Shown piece after piece: positions 53,422 to 62,126 of a stretch of DNA of 64,000 bases. Numbering within the stretch: the stretch's first letter is position 1; every line of letters begins with the position of its first letter. Source of the DNA: Paenibacillus sp. R14(2021) (GTDB lineage: Bacteria; Bacillota; Bacilli; Paenibacillales; Paenibacillaceae); the NCBI RefSeq assembly GCF_019431355.1, contig NZ_CP080269.1, positions 868,001 to 932,000 of the forward strand, in the 5' to 3' direction. Below the pieces are notes generated by a model. It was not told the DNA's origin, searched no databases, and was given only the letters and a program-made list of their open reading frames with translations. A program made the translations under genes and the position numbers.

Positions 53422-55335
53422 ATGAGAGATATTCACAGTCTTGTTGAAGCAATCATCAGAGCACGAAAGAGTGAACAAGAGGAACAAACTGCCTTCTCGG
53501 AGCTTGTTGCGAGGTTCCAGGATATGGCATACGGTCTAGCTTTCTCCGTTCTGGACGATCGTCATTTAGCACAAGACGCTGCCCAAGAATCATTCGTTTT
53601 AGCCTGGAAGGAGATCGCACAGTTAAAAGAGCCTGCTGCATTCTCAGGATGGTTCAAACGAATCGTTCTATCTCAGTGCAATCGGTTGACACGGGGTAAA
53701 AGGCTAGATACTGTCATACTCGATGACGCATTAGTTGTTGAAGATGAGAAAGGAGACCCGGCGAGGGTTGCTGAAAGTCATGCGCTAACGGAACAAGTAC
53801 GCGGGGTATTGATGGCGTTGCCCGAACATGAGCGGCAAATAATTATGCTATTTTACATAAGTGATTATTCGTATCAAGATATTGCAAGTTTGCTGGAAAT
53901 CCCCATTTCCACGATAAAAAAAAGGTTATTTACCGCTCGTAAACGATTGGAAGAAAAGATGCTTGGTCTTATCAAAGAGGGGCTATACGAGATTCGGCCG
54001 TCTCGAAGCTATAGCTTTGTTAACCTCGTCCAACGGCTATTATCATCTGGTTGTAAACCGGAGATGCATAGAGACTGTCTTCATATCAAGCTGAACAGCA
54101 ATGGGGGGTATGCCATCACCCCGGACAAATACAAAGTGCCTTTTCGCATCGTACTCGACGCCAAAACGGATTCCACAAACCTTCGAATCCGGTTTGCCCG
54201 AAGCGAAATCATTTTTAATTGGGATTATCGTCCAGATGAGTTTCAATGGGTTGACCCAGCTACCGGGCGATTAACACGAATACCGGAACAAGGACGTATT
54301 CCGGTGAATGAGTTCGTACGGATTGAGTGGGTGATCGAAAGAAACTATTCCAGCGTGTCGGTGAATGGGATCGAACGTTATCGCACGAACGGAAGCTACG
54401 GTCATTTATCCGGTCAAATTGGTATTGGGGCCGCTCATGGATCGAGAGTAACGGTTCAGTCATTTTCTGTAGAAGGACAACAAAGTACTGAAGGTTATGA
54501 AATCAAAGAGCCCCCGAGATATGAAATTGATGGCGGGATGATCAACGTACTCTGGGAAAATCATGATTCGGCAATTGAATGGTTTGAGCAACATCTAGGT
54601 TGGCAGCGTACGGGACAATCCGAAAATTGGAAGCATGATGAGAATTCCGATGCTGAGAAAATGACACCGCTTGGAATCCCGCGTGTTGGTGTTCTGTGGG
54701 TGAAGTCAGTAATTGCACAAAAGAAATCAGAGCATTTTTATGTTGAACGTGAGGCTGGTGATCCCAATCTCAGATTATACTTTTGTACTAACGAATTACA
54801 TTCCGTACATAACTACATGAAAGAAAACGGCATACGGACTTCAGATATTTATCTTGGTCCTGGTTTTCGGGAATATTTTGATTTTTGGGCAACGAGTGAA
54901 AACATTAGGATGACAGCGTGCGAATATCCCGAGAAAGCGATTAAAGGCACGCGAGTCGCACCAGCCGAATATTACCGCATCGGTGTGCGTGACCTAAGGA
55001 AAGCCAAGGAATGGTATCAAGAAGTGTTTGGCCTTGAGTTAGTTGAGGAATACGATGATCAGGGGTGGATACTCCTTAAATCCAGACAATCCTATTATTC
55101 GGACAGCTACTCCGAGTGGTGGCTTGAGGCATTGCCCCATGATGCCGTTAATGGCATATCTGACGGTCCCGTTCGGCAATACCTTCACGTTCGAAATTTA
55201 GATCTCGAATATGAGAGGTTGCATGCCCTTGGAGTAAGAGTTTCGGGACTTACTGGAAACCCTCCATCGCAAGGATTCCGACTATTTCACTTCTATGATC
55301 CTGATGGTAACCGTTGGAATGTGTGGCATTATTAA
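53422..55335 (+). CDS. ECF sigma factor fused to concanavalin-like and two VOC domains (sigma B)
   Basis: A 637-residue fusion. Sigma region 2 is at about 26-90 (ARFQDMAYGLAFSVLDD, AQDAAQESFVLAWKEI) and region 4 at about 124-178 (LPEHERQIIMLFYISDYSYQ, LEIPISTIKKRLFTARK). A beta-rich LamG/concanavalin-like (DUF1080-like) segment spans about 205-352. Two VOC domains follow at about 370-503 and 513-637 (YRIGVRDLRKAKEWYQEVFG to FYDPDGNRWNVWHY). The last VOC lacks the metal Glu (Asn instead). There is no transmembrane helix or anti-sigma gene, so the sensor is built into the sigma factor itself. Ribosome binding site GAGGAGGG. The next gene begins 30 bases later. Confidence 0.88.
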   Translation: MRDIHSLVEAIIRARKSEQEEQTAFSELVARFQDMAYGLAFSVLDDRHLAQDAAQESFVLAWKEIAQLKEPAAFSGWFKRIVLSQCNRLTRGKRLDTVILDDALVVEDEKGDPARVAESHALTEQVRGVLMALPEHERQIIMLFYISDYSYQDIASLLEIPISTIKKRLFTARKRLEEKMLGLIKEGLYEIRPSRSYSFVNLVQRLLSSGCKPEMHRDCLHIKLNSNGGYAITPDKYKVPFRIVLDAKTDSTNLRIRFARSEIIFNWDYRPDEFQWVDPATGRLTRIPEQGRIPVNEFVRIEWVIERNYSSVSVNGIERYRTNGSYGHLSGQIGIGAAHGSRVTVQSFSVEGQQSTEGYEIKEPPRYEIDGGMINVLWENHDSAIEWFEQHLGWQRTGQSENWKHDENSDAEKMTPLGIPRVGVLWVKSVIAQKKSEHFYVEREAGDPNLRLYFCTNELHSVHNYMKENGIRTSDIYLGPGFREYFDFWATSENIRMTACEYPEKAIKGTRVAPAEYYRIGVRDLRKAKEWYQEVFGLELVEEYDDQGWILLKSRQSYYSDSYSEWWLEALPHDAVNGISDGPVRQYLHVRNLDLEYERLHALGVRVSGLTGNPPSQGFRLFHFYDPDGNRWNVWHY

Positions 55336-55365
55336 TTGAAAAAATGATGAAAGGGAGTAGTTTAA

Positions 55366-56522
55366 ATGAGCTTATGTAACGGATTAGTAGCTGAGTATTA
55401 TTTCATGGCAATGCGAACGATTCCAGTGAAAACGGATTTCACGGACGCGTTGAAGGTGCGGTACTAACTTCAGATCGGTTTGGGCAACCGAATTCTGCAT
55501 ATGAATTTGATGGTGAGCAAGCCTTTATTGAGATTTCCCCCCCGCCGTTATTAGACAGTGAGGCGTTTTCTATCTCTGTTTGGGCTCGATATGATGAGAA
55601 GGCATCTTTGGCATGGTGGAATAACGCCATTGTTTCTCAAGATGATGGCGGAAAGAACAAGAATAAGGACAATTTTCGCCGTGTATTTCAATTAAGTGCT
55701 TTAGGCCCAATCATTACTTGGCATCGAATGAAAGAAACTACCGACGCGGTGTCAAAAAGTCATCTGCAACGCGGTGTTTGGTACCATATTACTGTAGTAT
55801 TCGATGGTGCATTTCATAAATTGTATATCAATGGAGAACTTCACGATACCCAAGCCGGAACACTCAGACCTCACCCGGAGGAACCGATTTTCATTGGTAA
55901 AAAGAATACAAATGAAAAACGATTTTTATTTCATGGAGATATTGATGATATTCGTCTTTACAATAAGGTCCTTTCTGAACAAGAAATATTAGCTCTTTAT
56001 ACGGAAAACGGATACGCAAGCACTTCGGACACAAACATACAACAAATAAATGAACCTAAGGAGGAGAAGGTTTTAGAGGCAAAGGTCGGATACAGGGAGT
56101 ATAAGGTTATCGGGATAAGGAATTGTGAATTGTTTTCCGAGTACGGAAAGCTCATTCCTCAAGCTATGCAATCACATCGTGATCGTGAGAATGAAATATC
56201 CGGGCGAACCGACATCGAGGTTATCCTTTATGAGCCTAAGCGCGGCGACGACCATATCGAGGGGTATTTTTATACAGGGTATATAGTGACTGAATCGGCT
56301 GCAGACATCCCGGAAGGAATGGAATATTTTCATCTAACGGGCCATTATGCATCTGTAACTGGTGATGAGTCCCTTATGGGTGAACTATATGGATTTTTGG
56401 ATGGATGGATTCGAAATAATCAGCTTCAAAAAGATTGGCCGAAAGCATTCATTATAGAAGTATATGACCATGATCACCTAAATGAAGTTGAAATTTGTAT
56501 GAAGATAATTAATCAAAACTAA
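55366..56522 (+). pseudogene. LamG-GyrI-like effector-binding protein with one-base deletion
   Basis: ATG 55366 (behind AAAGGGAG) reads MSLCNGLVAEYYF and then shifts; in the next frame the protein continues DGNANDSSENGFHGRVEG to the stop at 56522. Restoring one base near 55404 gives about 385 residues: a LamG/concanavalin domain (about 5-215, with AYEFDGEQAFIEISPPP and VWARYDEKASLAWW) and a GyrI-like effector-binding domain (about 240-385, VGYREYKVIGIRNCELF). It follows the sigma-VOC fusion and shares its sensor repertoire. Sequencing error or true lesion cannot be told apart here. Confidence 0.8.
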
Positions 56523-56575
56523 AAGGTTCAGGTCACCGTTGAATGATTATTTGTTGAAAAACAATGAAAAATGCT

Positions 56576-56612
56576 AAATGCTGCTACACAATTAGTGGCA
56601 GCATTTATTTTA
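56576..56612 (+). terminator. terminator of sigma locus B
   Basis: AAATGCTGC (56576-56584) pairs with GCAGCATTT (56598-56606), followed by ATTTT. Confidence 0.8.
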
Positions 56613-56845
56613 AATTCGACAATTCCAGAGTGACTCTACATGTTCTTATGTATGCTTAAATTAGATCGTTTATTTGAAAAATTGGAAATCATATAGCTTT
56701 AAACGGCTTGCTAACAGTCTTTACTTTTGCCTTAAGAACTACACTACGTTGTAGACTGCGGGAGGGCATTAAGCTAACTGGCAGATTACTTTAACAACAA
56801 ATGGTATCTATGATAGTATTAGGCTAATTCGTAAAGGAGGAGTTG

Positions 56846-56954
56846 ATGAATAGCACTATTCCCTATAATAAAGAAAGAAAATAGATTCTTTGCATGGTTT
56901 AGCTTAGTTGCGGGAGTTATGGTTTGGTTGTTTCTTGTGGTTTACATTTGGTAA
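56846..56954 (+). pseudogene. small membrane protein broken by a frameshift
   Basis: AAAGGAGGAG precedes ATG 56846, which reads MNSTIPYNKERK and stops. A neighbouring frame continues ENRFFAWFSLVAGVMVWLFL and then VVYIW to 56954, a single transmembrane helix. Joining the two gives a small membrane protein of about 35 residues. One base has been gained or lost near 56878. No function recognised. Confidence 0.4.
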
Positions 56955-56993
56955 TGAGTCCGTCAGATATCAAATTCTGCATTATGGACTGAA

Positions 56994-57014
56994 CTAACGG
57001 GTACGAGAGCTCAA
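56994..57014 (+). repeat. copy 4 of the CGGGnACGATAGyT intergenic motif
   Basis: CTAACGGGTACGAGAGCTCAA lies in front of a terminator-type hairpin, and another CTAACGG follows that hairpin. Confidence 0.45.
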
Positions 57015-57023
57015 TAATAGCAC

Positions 57024-57064
57024 GAAGGCAGCCGACCAGAAGCATCGGTTGGTTGCCTTCTTTT
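57024..57064 (+). terminator. hairpin with T tract
   Basis: GAAGGCAGCCGACC (57024-57037) pairs with GGTTGGTTGCCTTC (57047-57060) using G-U pairs, followed by TTTT. Confidence 0.65.
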
Positions 57065-57139
57065 CGCTAACGGTCAGTTTAGCGACAATATAGAAACATC
57101 TAATTTATTGTGCTTATCCAGTTGAATGGAGGGTCTGCC

Positions 57140-57652
57140 ATGGGCATTAGGAATTATCTGATTGAAGGCGTTTCCGGCGCCGGCAAAACTACGGTCTGCA
57201 ACGAATTGCAACGGCGCGGCTACCATGCCATTCATGGTGACCGTGAATTGGCTTATCAAGGCGACCCGGAAACTGGTACCCCGACGGATGGTTTTAAACC
57301 CGAACACCACATTTGGCATGTAGATAAAGTAAAAGCTTTGGTCGCCAATCAAGATGAGGCGGTAACATTTTTCTGCGGTGGTTCGCGGAATTTTCCCAAA
57401 TTCATTAATCTCTTCGACAGCGTGTTTGTCCTTGAGGTCGAACTGGAAACCTGTCTCCGGCGGATTGATGAGCGAGTGGCACTGGACCCAACTGACTGGG
57501 GTGGCAGACCAGAGGAACGGGAAATCATTCGGCGCTTGCATCAAACGAAAGAAGGCGTTCCCAAAAACGGGATTATAATCGACGCCACCGCACCGATCGC
57601 GCACGTCGTTGACGAAATCCTCCATCAAATCGAAACAAATGAACGCCAATGA
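57140..57652 (+). CDS. small P-loop kinase-like ATPase
   Basis: A 170-residue nucleotide-binding protein. Walker A EGVSGAGKTT is near residue 9, and HGDRELAYQGDPETG is an adenylate-kinase-like specificity segment, with GGRPEEREII as a lid-type region. ATG 57140 is preferred (GGAGGG upstream); an ATG ten codons earlier lacks a ribosome binding site. It is monocistronic. The substrate is unknown. Confidence 0.75.
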   Translation: MGIRNYLIEGVSGAGKTTVCNELQRRGYHAIHGDRELAYQGDPETGTPTDGFKPEHHIWHVDKVKALVANQDEAVTFFCGGSRNFPKFINLFDSVFVLEVELETCLRRIDERVALDPTDWGGRPEEREIIRRLHQTKEGVPKNGIIIDATAPIAHVVDEILHQIETNERQ

Positions 57653-57911
57653 CAGTAACTTACGGGCTGAGAGGGCATGTAAGGCATCTTCTAATCCAAT
57701 CAAATGGCGTTCAACGCACATGGTTTCATCGTACCGAGGCGCTTTTCTATTTTCAAAGACGAAATTAATTCATCTACAGGAATGCTAACGGACAATTTAA
57801 TGAAGTAATGTCAGTCCCAAGACTGAATCGGAGTCCATACCTAAGCTTGATTAATTATTTTTGTAGCAATGGTATAGTAAACACATAAACAACTCCAATT
57901 GGGGGAGATAT

Positions 57912-58478
57912 GTGGTGAGAGGTCAAAAAGAAGATGTAACGGACTCAGCATTAGTTATTTTGGATGTTCAAAAAGATTTTGTGGGAAATGAAGCTCGTAT
58001 GCCTATAGCAAAGAATCAAGTTAGTCCTATGATCGACAGTATAAATGCTATTATTAAGAAAGCTAATATTGCTGAAATACCTATAATCTATGTAGGGAAC
58101 GAATTTGAAAAGAAACAATTTTTTTCAAACTGGTTTCGTAATCGTGCCGCATTAAAAGGTAGTGTGGGTGCTGAGCTGGATGAACGCCTTCAAATTGTTA
58201 ATAACATCTACTTCCCCAAAAAACAAGGTGATGCTTTAAGTAATTCACAATTAGTAAATTATTTAAAAAACAAGAGTATCAAACATTTAATAATTGTAGG
58301 TCTTTTTTCGGAGGGCTGTGTTACTGCAACAGCGAAAGGTGCTTTGCGTAAAAAATTTAAAGTTACCGTCATTCGTGATGCTGTGGCTAGTGCAACTGAT
58401 AAAAAGAGAGAAGCGTCAATAAGAAAACTTACTACAAATGGAATTTTAGTTTTAAACTCATCAGAATTGTTACAATGA
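57912..58478 (+). CDS. isochorismatase-family cysteine hydrolase
   Basis: A 188-residue hydrolase. The catalytic triad reads as D18 (VILDVQKDF), a lysine in YFPKKQGDAL (103 or 104) and C136 (LFSEGCVTATA), the pattern of nicotinamidase- and isochorismatase-like enzymes. It is cytoplasmic and monocistronic. The start is GTG 57912 or GTG 57915 behind GGGGGAGA. TATAGT at about 57873 may be its -10 box. The actual amide or ester substrate is not clear. Confidence 0.88.
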   Translation: MVRGQKEDVTDSALVILDVQKDFVGNEARMPIAKNQVSPMIDSINAIIKKANIAEIPIIYVGNEFEKKQFFSNWFRNRAALKGSVGAELDERLQIVNNIYFPKKQGDALSNSQLVNYLKNKSIKHLIIVGLFSEGCVTATAKGALRKKFKVTVIRDAVASATDKKREASIRKLTTNGILVLNSSELLQ

Positions 58479-58490
58479 TCTCATTAAGCA

Positions 58491-58510
58491 AACGGGTACA
58501 ATAGTTGAAT
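58491..58510 (+). repeat. copy 5 of the CGGGnACGATAGyT intergenic motif
   Basis: AACGGGTACAATAGTTGAAT begins about 13 bases after the isochorismatase stop codon. Confidence 0.4.
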
Positions 58511-58542
58511 GGAGATTCAACGGCTACAGGGAGAAAAGCGAG

Positions 58543-58580
58543 AAAAGCTGCGGGCAAATGAATGCCGGCAGCTTTTAGGG
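58543..58580 (+). terminator. terminator
   Basis: AAAAGCTGC (58543-58551) pairs with GCAGCTTTT (58568-58576). Confidence 0.75.
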
Positions 58581-58765
58581 ATACCTTTCCCGGAGTTGCT
58601 AAAGGATACAGCTTGAGTGTCTACTTTACATATAACTGGATGAGATACGAGTGGAATAAGAACAACTATCATCCATCGAGTTAGCAATTATGAAATAAGT
58701 ATTCTGATAAAACTGGCGTTATTGGCTTCAGCGCTCGGTGCGGCTTGCGTGTTGGGCGGATGAGG

Positions 58766-59620
58766 CTAATCAGGAAGCTGAACGTGGCTCCGCTTCGCAT
58801 AATGCTTGGGCAGCACGCCGACTTTTTTCTTAAACATGCGCAGGAAGCCCGAATAATCGTTGAAGCCTGCGTCGATGCAGGCTTCGGTGACGCTGCTGCC
58901 TTCCTTAAGCAGCTTCTTGGCAAGGGCGATGCGCTTATAGACGATATATTCGTGAATCGTGCTGCCGGTATGCTTCTTGAACAGCCTGCTCAGATGATAT
59001 TTGCTGAAATAAAACAAGCCTTCGAGCCGCTCTAGGGACAAATCCTCGGCAAGGTGCAGATCGAGAAAATCCAGAACGGGGATTAATCGTGCGGGCATCT
59101 CCTTGCCCCGGTCCTTGTCCTTATTCGCGTTGAAGCAGCGCTGCACCAGAACCAAAATTTCGATCAGGCAACCCAGCTTGATGAACGGCGCTTCGGGGAA
59201 AGGATGCTTCAGCGTGTCGTTATATTTGGCGAACAGCCCAGCCAAGGCGGATTTCTCCTGCTCGTTCAGCGTTATTTTGTTATATTCACCGGCAGGCCGG
59301 TCGTAGAAGCATTGCATCAGCCGCAGCTGCTCCGTTTGAAACAAGCCGATGAGCGCCGGGTTGAATTCGATTGTGACCCGCTCGTAAAGCGCATCCGTCG
59401 TGAGGGCGGGCTTATGGATTTCATGCTCGTTCGTGATGATGAGATCGCCGATTTGAAGGGGATATACGGTTTTGTCTACGAAGTAGTTGACGTCGCCCCG
59501 GATAAGGAAGAAGATTTCGCAGCCTTGATGCAGATGGAAATGAATATTGAAGGGTGGCTGCCGCGTGGCATGAAGAAATTTCACATGGTCGTCGAACTGG
59601 TTAACGTAGTCGGAAAGCAT
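58766..59620 (-). CDS. AraC-family transcriptional regulator
   Basis: A 284-residue regulator with an N-terminal cupin-like sensor (HLHQGCEIFFLIRGDVNYFV, YPLQIGDLIITNEHEIHKP) and two helix-turn-helix motifs (LERLEGLFYFSKYHLSRLFK and VTEACIDAGFNDYSGFLRMF) at about 190-275. It is divergent from a sugar dehydrogenase-isomerase pair across 123 bases, which suggests it activates them. Start ATG 59620. Confidence 0.9.
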   Translation of the reverse strand: MLSDYVNQFDDHVKFLHATRQPPFNIHFHLHQGCEIFFLIRGDVNYFVDKTVYPLQIGDLIITNEHEIHKPALTTDALYERVTIEFNPALIGLFQTEQLRLMQCFYDRPAGEYNKITLNEQEKSALAGLFAKYNDTLKHPFPEAPFIKLGCLIEILVLVQRCFNANKDKDRGKEMPARLIPVLDFLDLHLAEDLSLERLEGLFYFSKYHLSRLFKKHTGSTIHEYIVYKRIALAKKLLKEGSSVTEACIDAGFNDYSGFLRMFKKKVGVLPKHYAKRSHVQLPD

Positions 59621-59743
59621 TCCGTTGACCTCCTAACATGAGCAAGATTGTCCACTTTTGAGGCAATATCTTCAAGGAAGTTGTATTTGTAATGATATAG
59701 GATGAAAGGGTGCTATTCAAATGAAAATCGGGAGGGTGCCCAA

Positions 59744-60937
59744 ATGAGCGAACGCGTCATTAAATTCGGACTTGTCGGCATAGGCAGCATCGGACAGCAC
59801 CATGTGAACGACCTAAGCAAGATCGAGAACGCAGTGCTTGTCGGCGTTTGCGATATCGATAAGGAGAAGGCGGATGCCACGGCCAAGGCGCAAGGCACGA
59901 CGGCCTATTACGACGCTGTCGATCTGCTGGAGCAATCGGGACTCGATGTCGTGATCATCGCGGTTCCGCATTACGATCATCCCTTTATCGCGATGGAAGC
60001 GTTTAAACGGGGCATTCATGTCATGTGCGAGAAGCCGATTGCCGTTCATGTCAATGCGGCAAAGGCAATGATTGAAGCCTATGAAGCCGCCAAGCGGCAG
60101 CGGCCGGACCTGCAGTTTGCCATCATGTTTCAAGAGCGGACACTCCCTTACTACGCAAAGCTCAAAGCGATCATGGACAGCGGCATGCTGGGCAAGCTGA
60201 CTCGCGCGACATGGATTCATACCCGGTGGTTCCGCTCCCAAGCGTATTATGACAGCGGGGGCTGGCGTGCCACATGGGCCGGGGAGGGCGGAGGCATCCT
60301 GACGAACCAATGTCCGCACACGCTTGATATGTATCAATGGCTGTTCGGGATGCCGGATTTGATTTCGGGGCATGCGCATATCGGCAAATATCATGACATT
60401 GAGGTCGAGGACGAGGTGACTGCGTATTTCGAGCATCCGGGCGGCATGATCGGCCATTTGATCGTGACGACGGCGGAGCTGCCAGGCACGAACCGGATGG
60501 AAATCGTAGGCGATCTCGGCAAACTGATTCTGGAGAACGGCAAACTGCTTCACTATAAATATCCGCAGCCGATGCTCGCCTTCACGAGAGAGACGGACCA
60601 GCGTTTTGCCGAATGGGAAATTGCACCGGAGGAAATTGCCGTCAATGCGAATGCGCCGAGTGGCCACCGGGTCGTAACGGAACGTCTAATCGAGCGCCTG
60701 CTTGGCAAGAGCGTCGACTTGATCGCGGAAGGACCGGAGGGACTCGGTTCCCTGACACTTGCCAACGGCATCATGCTGTCTTCCTTCCAGAAGCGTCCCG
60801 TCACGGTTCCAATTGACGGCGATGCCTTCCAAGCGGAGCTGGAAGAACGGATCCGAACCTCCAATTACGTAAAGAAAGCCGTTCAAGCGCCAGCTGCAGC
60901 CGAGGATATGTCCGCTTCCTTCGGGACGACCAAATAA
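59744..60937 (+). CDS. Gfo/Idh/MocA-family oxidoreductase
   Basis: A 397-residue NAD(P)-dependent sugar or inositol dehydrogenase-type enzyme. The Rossmann motif is GLVGIGSIGQHH (about 9-20), and the catalytic CEKPIAVH lies near residue 99. The C-terminal substrate domain has HTRWFRSQAYYD and NQCPHTLDMYQWLFG. ATG 59744 follows GGGAGGG; an upstream in-frame ATG at 59702 is possible. Genes of this family beside TIM-barrel isomerases usually process rare sugars or inositols. Confidence 0.9.
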   Translation: MSERVIKFGLVGIGSIGQHHVNDLSKIENAVLVGVCDIDKEKADATAKAQGTTAYYDAVDLLEQSGLDVVIIAVPHYDHPFIAMEAFKRGIHVMCEKPIAVHVNAAKAMIEAYEAAKRQRPDLQFAIMFQERTLPYYAKLKAIMDSGMLGKLTRATWIHTRWFRSQAYYDSGGWRATWAGEGGGILTNQCPHTLDMYQWLFGMPDLISGHAHIGKYHDIEVEDEVTAYFEHPGGMIGHLIVTTAELPGTNRMEIVGDLGKLILENGKLLHYKYPQPMLAFTRETDQRFAEWEIAPEEIAVNANAPSGHRVVTERLIERLLGKSVDLIAEGPEGLGSLTLANGIMLSSFQKRPVTVPIDGDAFQAELEERIRTSNYVKKAVQAPAAAEDMSASFGTTK

Positions 60938-60951
60938 GAGGGGGAACCCCT

Positions 60952-61779
60952 ATGCCAAAAGTGAAACTGACCTGCTTCGCCGATGAAATCTCGCATGATT
61001 TGGAAGAACAGCTGGACGTCCTAGGGCAGGAGGGGATCTCCTATATCGAGCTTCGCGGCGTATGGGGCAAGAACGTGCTCGATTTGTCCGGTGAGGAGCT
61101 CACTCGGATTCGCAAGGCCGCGGACGAACGCGGCTTCGGGATCTCTTCGATTGCGTCTCCCATCGGCAAATACGGGATCGCCGATCATTTTGCGCCGCAG
61201 CTCGAGAGCTTGAACAGAGCCATAGCGGCTGCCCATGCAATGGGAACGCCGTATATCCGCATCTTCTCGTACCACCCTCCGGCGAATGGAGAGCTGGATG
61301 CTTGCAGGGACGAGGTACTGAGCCGAATGGAGCAGCTGACGACCATCGCCGAAAGAAATAACGTCATCCTTATTTTGGAGAATGACAGCGACTTATACGG
61401 CTCCAAAGACGACCGTTGCTTGGAAATCCTGCGGCACTGCTCATCGGACGCGCTGCGCCTTGCTTTCGATCCCGGCAATTTCGTGATGAACGACGTGCAG
61501 CCAATGACGGAGGCGTATCCGAAATTGGTGCCGTATACCGCCTATATCCACGTCAAAGACGCGGCGTCCGAGCCGAAACAATTCGTTCCTGCCGGAGCGG
61601 GCGAAGGCCAAATCGAGGAGCTGCTGCGGGCGCTGCAGGCACGCGGATACGACGGATTTCTGTCCGTGGAGCCGCATCTGCATCACTATATGCCGTATGC
61701 CAGCAATCCGAAGCGCGTCGTGACCGCGATCCGCGCGCTGAAGCAGCTGCTGGAACAGGCCGATATGGCCTGGGAATAA
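60952..61779 (+). CDS. sugar phosphate isomerase/epimerase family TIM-barrel protein
   Basis: A 275-residue AP-endonuclease-2-type protein (VKLTCFADEISHDLEEQLDV start). Metal-site residues appear in ILILENDSDLYG (E), AFDPGNFVMNDV (D), IHVKDAAS (H) and SVEPHLHHYM (E and H). It follows the oxidoreductase by 14 bases and shares its operon. It probably isomerises or epimerises the oxidised sugar. Confidence 0.88.
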   Translation: MPKVKLTCFADEISHDLEEQLDVLGQEGISYIELRGVWGKNVLDLSGEELTRIRKAADERGFGISSIASPIGKYGIADHFAPQLESLNRAIAAAHAMGTPYIRIFSYHPPANGELDACRDEVLSRMEQLTTIAERNNVILILENDSDLYGSKDDRCLEILRHCSSDALRLAFDPGNFVMNDVQPMTEAYPKLVPYTAYIHVKDAASEPKQFVPAGAGEGQIEELLRALQARGYDGFLSVEPHLHHYMPYASNPKRVVTAIRALKQLLEQADMAWE

Positions 61780-61816
61780 ATCTCCGCAAGAGGGTTTTTC
61801 CTGAAGTCAGTTAACA

Positions 61817-61840
61817 GCCCCTTCTTTCTTCAAGGGGCCT
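61817..61840 (+). terminator. terminator-like hairpin
   Basis: GCCCCTT (61817-61823) pairs with AAGGGGC (61832-61838). Only a weak T run follows. Confidence 0.45.
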
Positions 61841-61843
61841 TAC

Positions 61844-62096
61844 TCACTTATATTCCTTTTTTTCACCCGTGATATAAACATCGCATTCCGCTTCTTTCGC
61901 TTGTCTGATTAAGTCAGTTGAATTACCAGCTCCTATGAGTACCGACCTTCACAGGCGTGTTGGAGTTTTTCCATGCCTTTACATCTTCTCCTAATCTGTT
62001 TGTGATTCTTTGCACTAACTCTTCAACGTATAGATTCGTTTTACTCACCAATTCCAATGATTTCGCTGTTGTCTTTATAGTGTGTCTGCTGAATTT
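61844..62096 (-). pseudogene. C-terminal remnant of a NIF3-like protein
   Basis: On the minus strand, the frame reads HTIKTTAKSLELVSKTNLYV and then EELVQRITNRLGEDVKAW. After one frame change it continues IGAGNSTDLIRQAKEAECDV with YITGEKKEYK. The second part matches the metal-site end of NIF3/YqfO-type hydrolases. The N-terminal domain is absent. The remnant overlaps the start region of the next plus-strand gene. Confidence 0.6.
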
Positions 62097-62126
62097 TTTT
62101 TAATATCCGGGGGCGATGAGATTTCG

